Source: Desulfuromonas sp. KJ2020 (lineage in GTDB: Bacteria > Desulfobacterota > Desulfuromonadia > Desulfuromonadales > SZUA-540). From it: a DNA stretch of 64,000 nt. The stretch covers positions 103,684-167,683 of the forward strand of contig NZ_JAKUKE010000003.1 of NCBI RefSeq assembly GCF_024197615.1. The letters run 5' to 3'. Made by a program: the position numbers and the translations under genes. Under the pieces are notes generated by a model. It saw only the letters and a list, made by a program, of their open reading frames with translations, did not search any database and was not told the DNA's origin. Positions 61,922 to 64,000 of this stretch are shown piece after piece; position 1 is the stretch's first letter, and each line of letters begins with the position of its first letter.

Positions 61922-63292
61922 ATGGATAAATTACCGTCTCATCGGCTTCCTCCCCAATATCTCGAAGGGGAAATGTCTGTTCTCGGTGGCATTCTCCTCG
62001 AAAACCAGGCGCTGAACAAGGCACTGGAAATCCTTGTGCCTGACGATTTTTATCGGGAAAGCCATCGAAAAATCTTCAAAACCTTGATTGACCTCTCTGA
62101 ACGCGGGGAGCCTGCCGATCTGGTTACTCTCAGCGCCGCTCTCCAGCAAAATGGCGAACTTGACGCGGTCGGAGGGGGGAGTTACCTCGCCACCCTGGTT
62201 GATTACGTTCCCACTGCCGCCAACATTACCTACTACTGTCGTCTGGTCAAAGAAAAAGCCATGGCCCGCCATCTGATCGAGGTGGCTACTGAAATCGCGA
62301 CCCGCGGCTATGAGGGGGGGGACATGGAGTCTACTCTCGATTGGGCGGAAAAATCGATTTTCGATATCACCGGGATGAAGACCCGGCCATCCTATTTTTC
62401 GACCAAAGAGATTCTGAAGGACACCTTTAAAGCGATAGAGAAGCTCTACGATCGCAAAGAGTTGGTCACCGGTGTTCCTACGGGATTTCTGGATCTTGAT
62501 CAGATGACCGCGGGCCTGCAGGGTGGGGATCTGATCATCATTGCGGCACGTCCTTCGATGGGAAAGACCGCTTTTGTTCTCAACCTGGTGGAAAACGCCG
62601 CCGTCCACGCCAAGACCGTCACCCCGTCAATCGTCTTTTCTCTGGAAATGAGCAAAGAGCAGTTGGTGCAGAGGATGCTCTGCTCCATTGCCAAGGTCGA
62701 CGCCAGCCGTTTGCGCACCGGCCACCTGGGAGACTCTGACTGGCCCAAGCTTACCAATGGTGCCGGTTTTCTAAGTGAAGCCCCCATCTATATCGATGAC
62801 ACCCCCGCCATTTCTATTCTCGAGCTGCGGGCCAAGTGCCGCCGCTTGAAAGCGGATAAGGGCCTCGGGCTTATCGTGGTTGACTATCTTCAGCTCATGC
62901 GCGGCCACAACGCCGAAAACCGTCAGCAGGAAATATCGGAGATATCCCGTTCGCTTAAAGCGCTGGCCAAGGAACTTAATGTGCCCGTCATTGCGCTCTC
63001 TCAGCTCAATCGTTCATTGGAAAATCGTACCGATAAGCGTCCCATTATGGCTGATTTGCGTGAGTCGGGTGCAATCGAGCAGGATGCCGACGTGATCATG
63101 TTCATTTACCGTGAGGCGGTTTACTGCGAAGCGTGTAAAAAGCGCGACAATTCCTGTGAAAAAGGGCATGAAAAAGATGCAGAAATTGTTATTGGTAAGC
63201 AGCGTAACGGTCCCATCGGGACCGTGCATCTGACCTTTCGTGGTGAATACACCCGTTTTGAAAATCAGACCAGAAGGGACGATGGCGCCTAG
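61922..63292 (+). CDS. dnaB: replicative DNA helicase
   Basis: 456 residues. The N-terminal DnaG-interacting domain is followed by the RecA-like helicase domain with Walker A (ARPSMGKTAF), Walker B (LIVVDYLQLM) and the conserved QxxxQEISEISRSLKALAKE region. No intein. Fork helicase for chromosome replication. Last gene of the ribosomal-protein operon; a terminator follows. Confidence 0.97.
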   Translation: MDKLPSHRLPPQYLEGEMSVLGGILLENQALNKALEILVPDDFYRESHRKIFKTLIDLSERGEPADLVTLSAALQQNGELDAVGGGSYLATLVDYVPTAANITYYCRLVKEKAMARHLIEVATEIATRGYEGGDMESTLDWAEKSIFDITGMKTRPSYFSTKEILKDTFKAIEKLYDRKELVTGVPTGFLDLDQMTAGLQGGDLIIIAARPSMGKTAFVLNLVENAAVHAKTVTPSIVFSLEMSKEQLVQRMLCSIAKVDASRLRTGHLGDSDWPKLTNGAGFLSEAPIYIDDTPAISILELRAKCRRLKADKGLGLIVVDYLQLMRGHNAENRQQEISEISRSLKALAKELNVPVIALSQLNRSLENRTDKRPIMADLRESGAIEQDADVIMFIYREAVYCEACKKRDNSCEKGHEKDAEIVIGKQRNGPIGTVHLTFRGEYTRFENQTRRDDGA

Positions 63293-63317
63293 GTTACGCT
63301 CTGTCCTTCTCGATATG

Positions 63318-63360
63318 AAGATAGCCCCTGGAGACAAGTTCCCCAGGGGCTATCTTTTTA
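63318..63360 (+). terminator. intrinsic terminator after dnaB
   Basis: A 14-bp perfect stem (AAGATAGCCCCTGG / CCAGGGGCTATCTT) followed by TTTTTA-type sequence. It lies between convergent genes. Confidence 0.92.
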
Positions 63361-63382
63361 AGACGCAAAGGAATGGCAGTAA

Positions 63383-64000
63383 TCAGTCCTTTTTAACATC
63401 GATTTCCAAGGTCTGAATCTTTTTCCTCAAGGTGTTGCGATTGATCCCCAGAATGTCGGCGGCCTTCACCTGGTTGCCGCGACATTTTTCCAGAACGATG
63501 CGGATCAGGGGCCTTTCCATCTGATGAAGGACCATTTCATATAGATTATTCAGTTCGTGAACCTCGACCTGGAAAAGGGCGGATCGCAATTTGTTGGCAA
63601 TGAGGGTTTCGAGAGAATTGCCGTTGTCTTCCTCCGGGCCGGTCGGAGCGAGAAAGGAGAAGTCGGCAGGGGTAAGGAGCGGATCGGGTGACAGCAGAAC
63701 GGCCCGTTTAATGGCGTTTTCCAGTTCTCGCACATTGCCCGGCCAGTTGTGGCCTTGCAGGAGGGAGAGGGCTTCGGTCGTACATCCCTGGGTGCTCACT
63801 CCGAACTCTTCGCGACTCCGGCCGATGAAAAACTCGGCGAGAAGGGGGATGTCGTCTTTTCTTTCCCGCAGGGGAGACAGGTGAAGCGGCACGACATTGA
63901 GACGGTAAAAGAGATCCTCACGGAATTCCCGCGCCTGTACCCTGGCGTTAAGGTCCTGGTTCGTGGCGGCAACGATACGCACATCGATCGCAATCGGCGT
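63383..64000 (-). CDS. sigma-54-dependent Fis-family regulator, C-terminal part (continues past the right edge)
   Basis: About 205 residues visible; the frame stays open at the edge. The end of the AAA+ sigma-54 interaction domain is present (FREDLFYRLNVVPLHLSPL, HNWPGNVRELENAIKRAV), followed by a linker and a Fis-type helix-turn-helix (NQVKAADILGINRNTLRKKI). The DNA-binding end resembles NtrC. The N-terminal sensory or receiver domain lies outside, so the signal is unknown. Confidence 0.9.
   Translation of the reverse strand, partial: TPIAIDVRIVAATNQDLNARVQAREFREDLFYRLNVVPLHLSPLRERKDDIPLLAEFFIGRSREEFGVSTQGCTTEALSLLQGHNWPGNVRELENAIKRAVLLSPDPLLTPADFSFLAPTGPEEDNGNSLETLIANKLRSALFQVEVHELNNLYEMVLHQMERPLIRIVLEKCRGNQVKAADILGINRNTLRKKIQTLEIDVKKD

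Overview
The window is about 64 kb of GC-rich chromosome, probably from an anaerobic Desulfuromonadales-type deltaproteobacterium (Desulfuromonas/Geobacter/Pelobacter relatives). This rests on gene content: sigma-54 regulators with Cache-domain kinases, TAXI-type TRAP transporters, an NrfJ-like lipoprotein, a membrane pyrophosphatase and a tungsten/molybdenum enzyme. Species was not determined. No CRISPR array, insertion sequence, integrase or rRNA was seen. One tRNA is present (Gln, anticodon TTG).

Layout. 0-7.2 kb: the 3' part of polA, a beta-hydroxyacid dehydrogenase, and a translation-factor island. That island has a KamA/EpmB-like radical SAM enzyme, EpmA and EF-P, with an outer-membrane phospholipase downstream and a divergent second EF-P paralogue of the EfpL/YeiP type. 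7.2-19 kb: carboxylate uptake and signalling. An OFA-family MFS transporter and a SatP-type acetate transporter each have a sigma-54 promoter and two copies of the same inverted repeat (TTTGC-N6-GCAAA) at similar upstream distances. A Cache-domain kinase and an NtrC-type regulator lie next to satP and are the obvious candidate controllers. A tandem CDP-alcohol phosphotransferase, a PAS kinase, an AI-2E-family transporter and a cNMP-binding protein are also here. 19-21.6 kb: a reverse-order rubrerythrin-like protein and uvrC.

21.8-32.3 kb is the accessory segment. An AraC-type regulator sits between exported cupin/CMD/cyclophilin-like genes on one side and a Fe-alcohol dehydrogenase, exported hydrolase, cupin and aldo/keto reductase on the other. 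The content recalls the E. coli yqhC-yqhD-dkgA aldehyde-reductase locus. Paired heptamers 21 bp apart lie in both control regions. Next is a MarR gene whose promoter contains its probable operator and leaves almost no 5' leader, followed by a DMSO-reductase-superfamily enzyme with similarities to acetylene hydratase and by a DUF169 protein.

32.4-52.6 kb: an NrfJ-like lipoprotein; a fadB-like/flavin-fold/malQ operon; a Lon-like protease; a CHASE2 Ser/Thr kinase, PP2C phosphatase, FHA protein and Cys-rich PAS kinase in a row; xpt; and a TRAP-TAXI operon with two binding-protein paralogues and a universal stress protein. 53-63.3 kb is core housekeeping: ispE, tRNA-Gln, prs, rplY, pth, hppA, ychF, rpsF, rpsR, a DUF2232 membrane gene, rplI and dnaB. 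A truncated sigma-54 regulator runs off the right edge.

All calls were made by reading the sequence and recalled family motifs. No database search was run.
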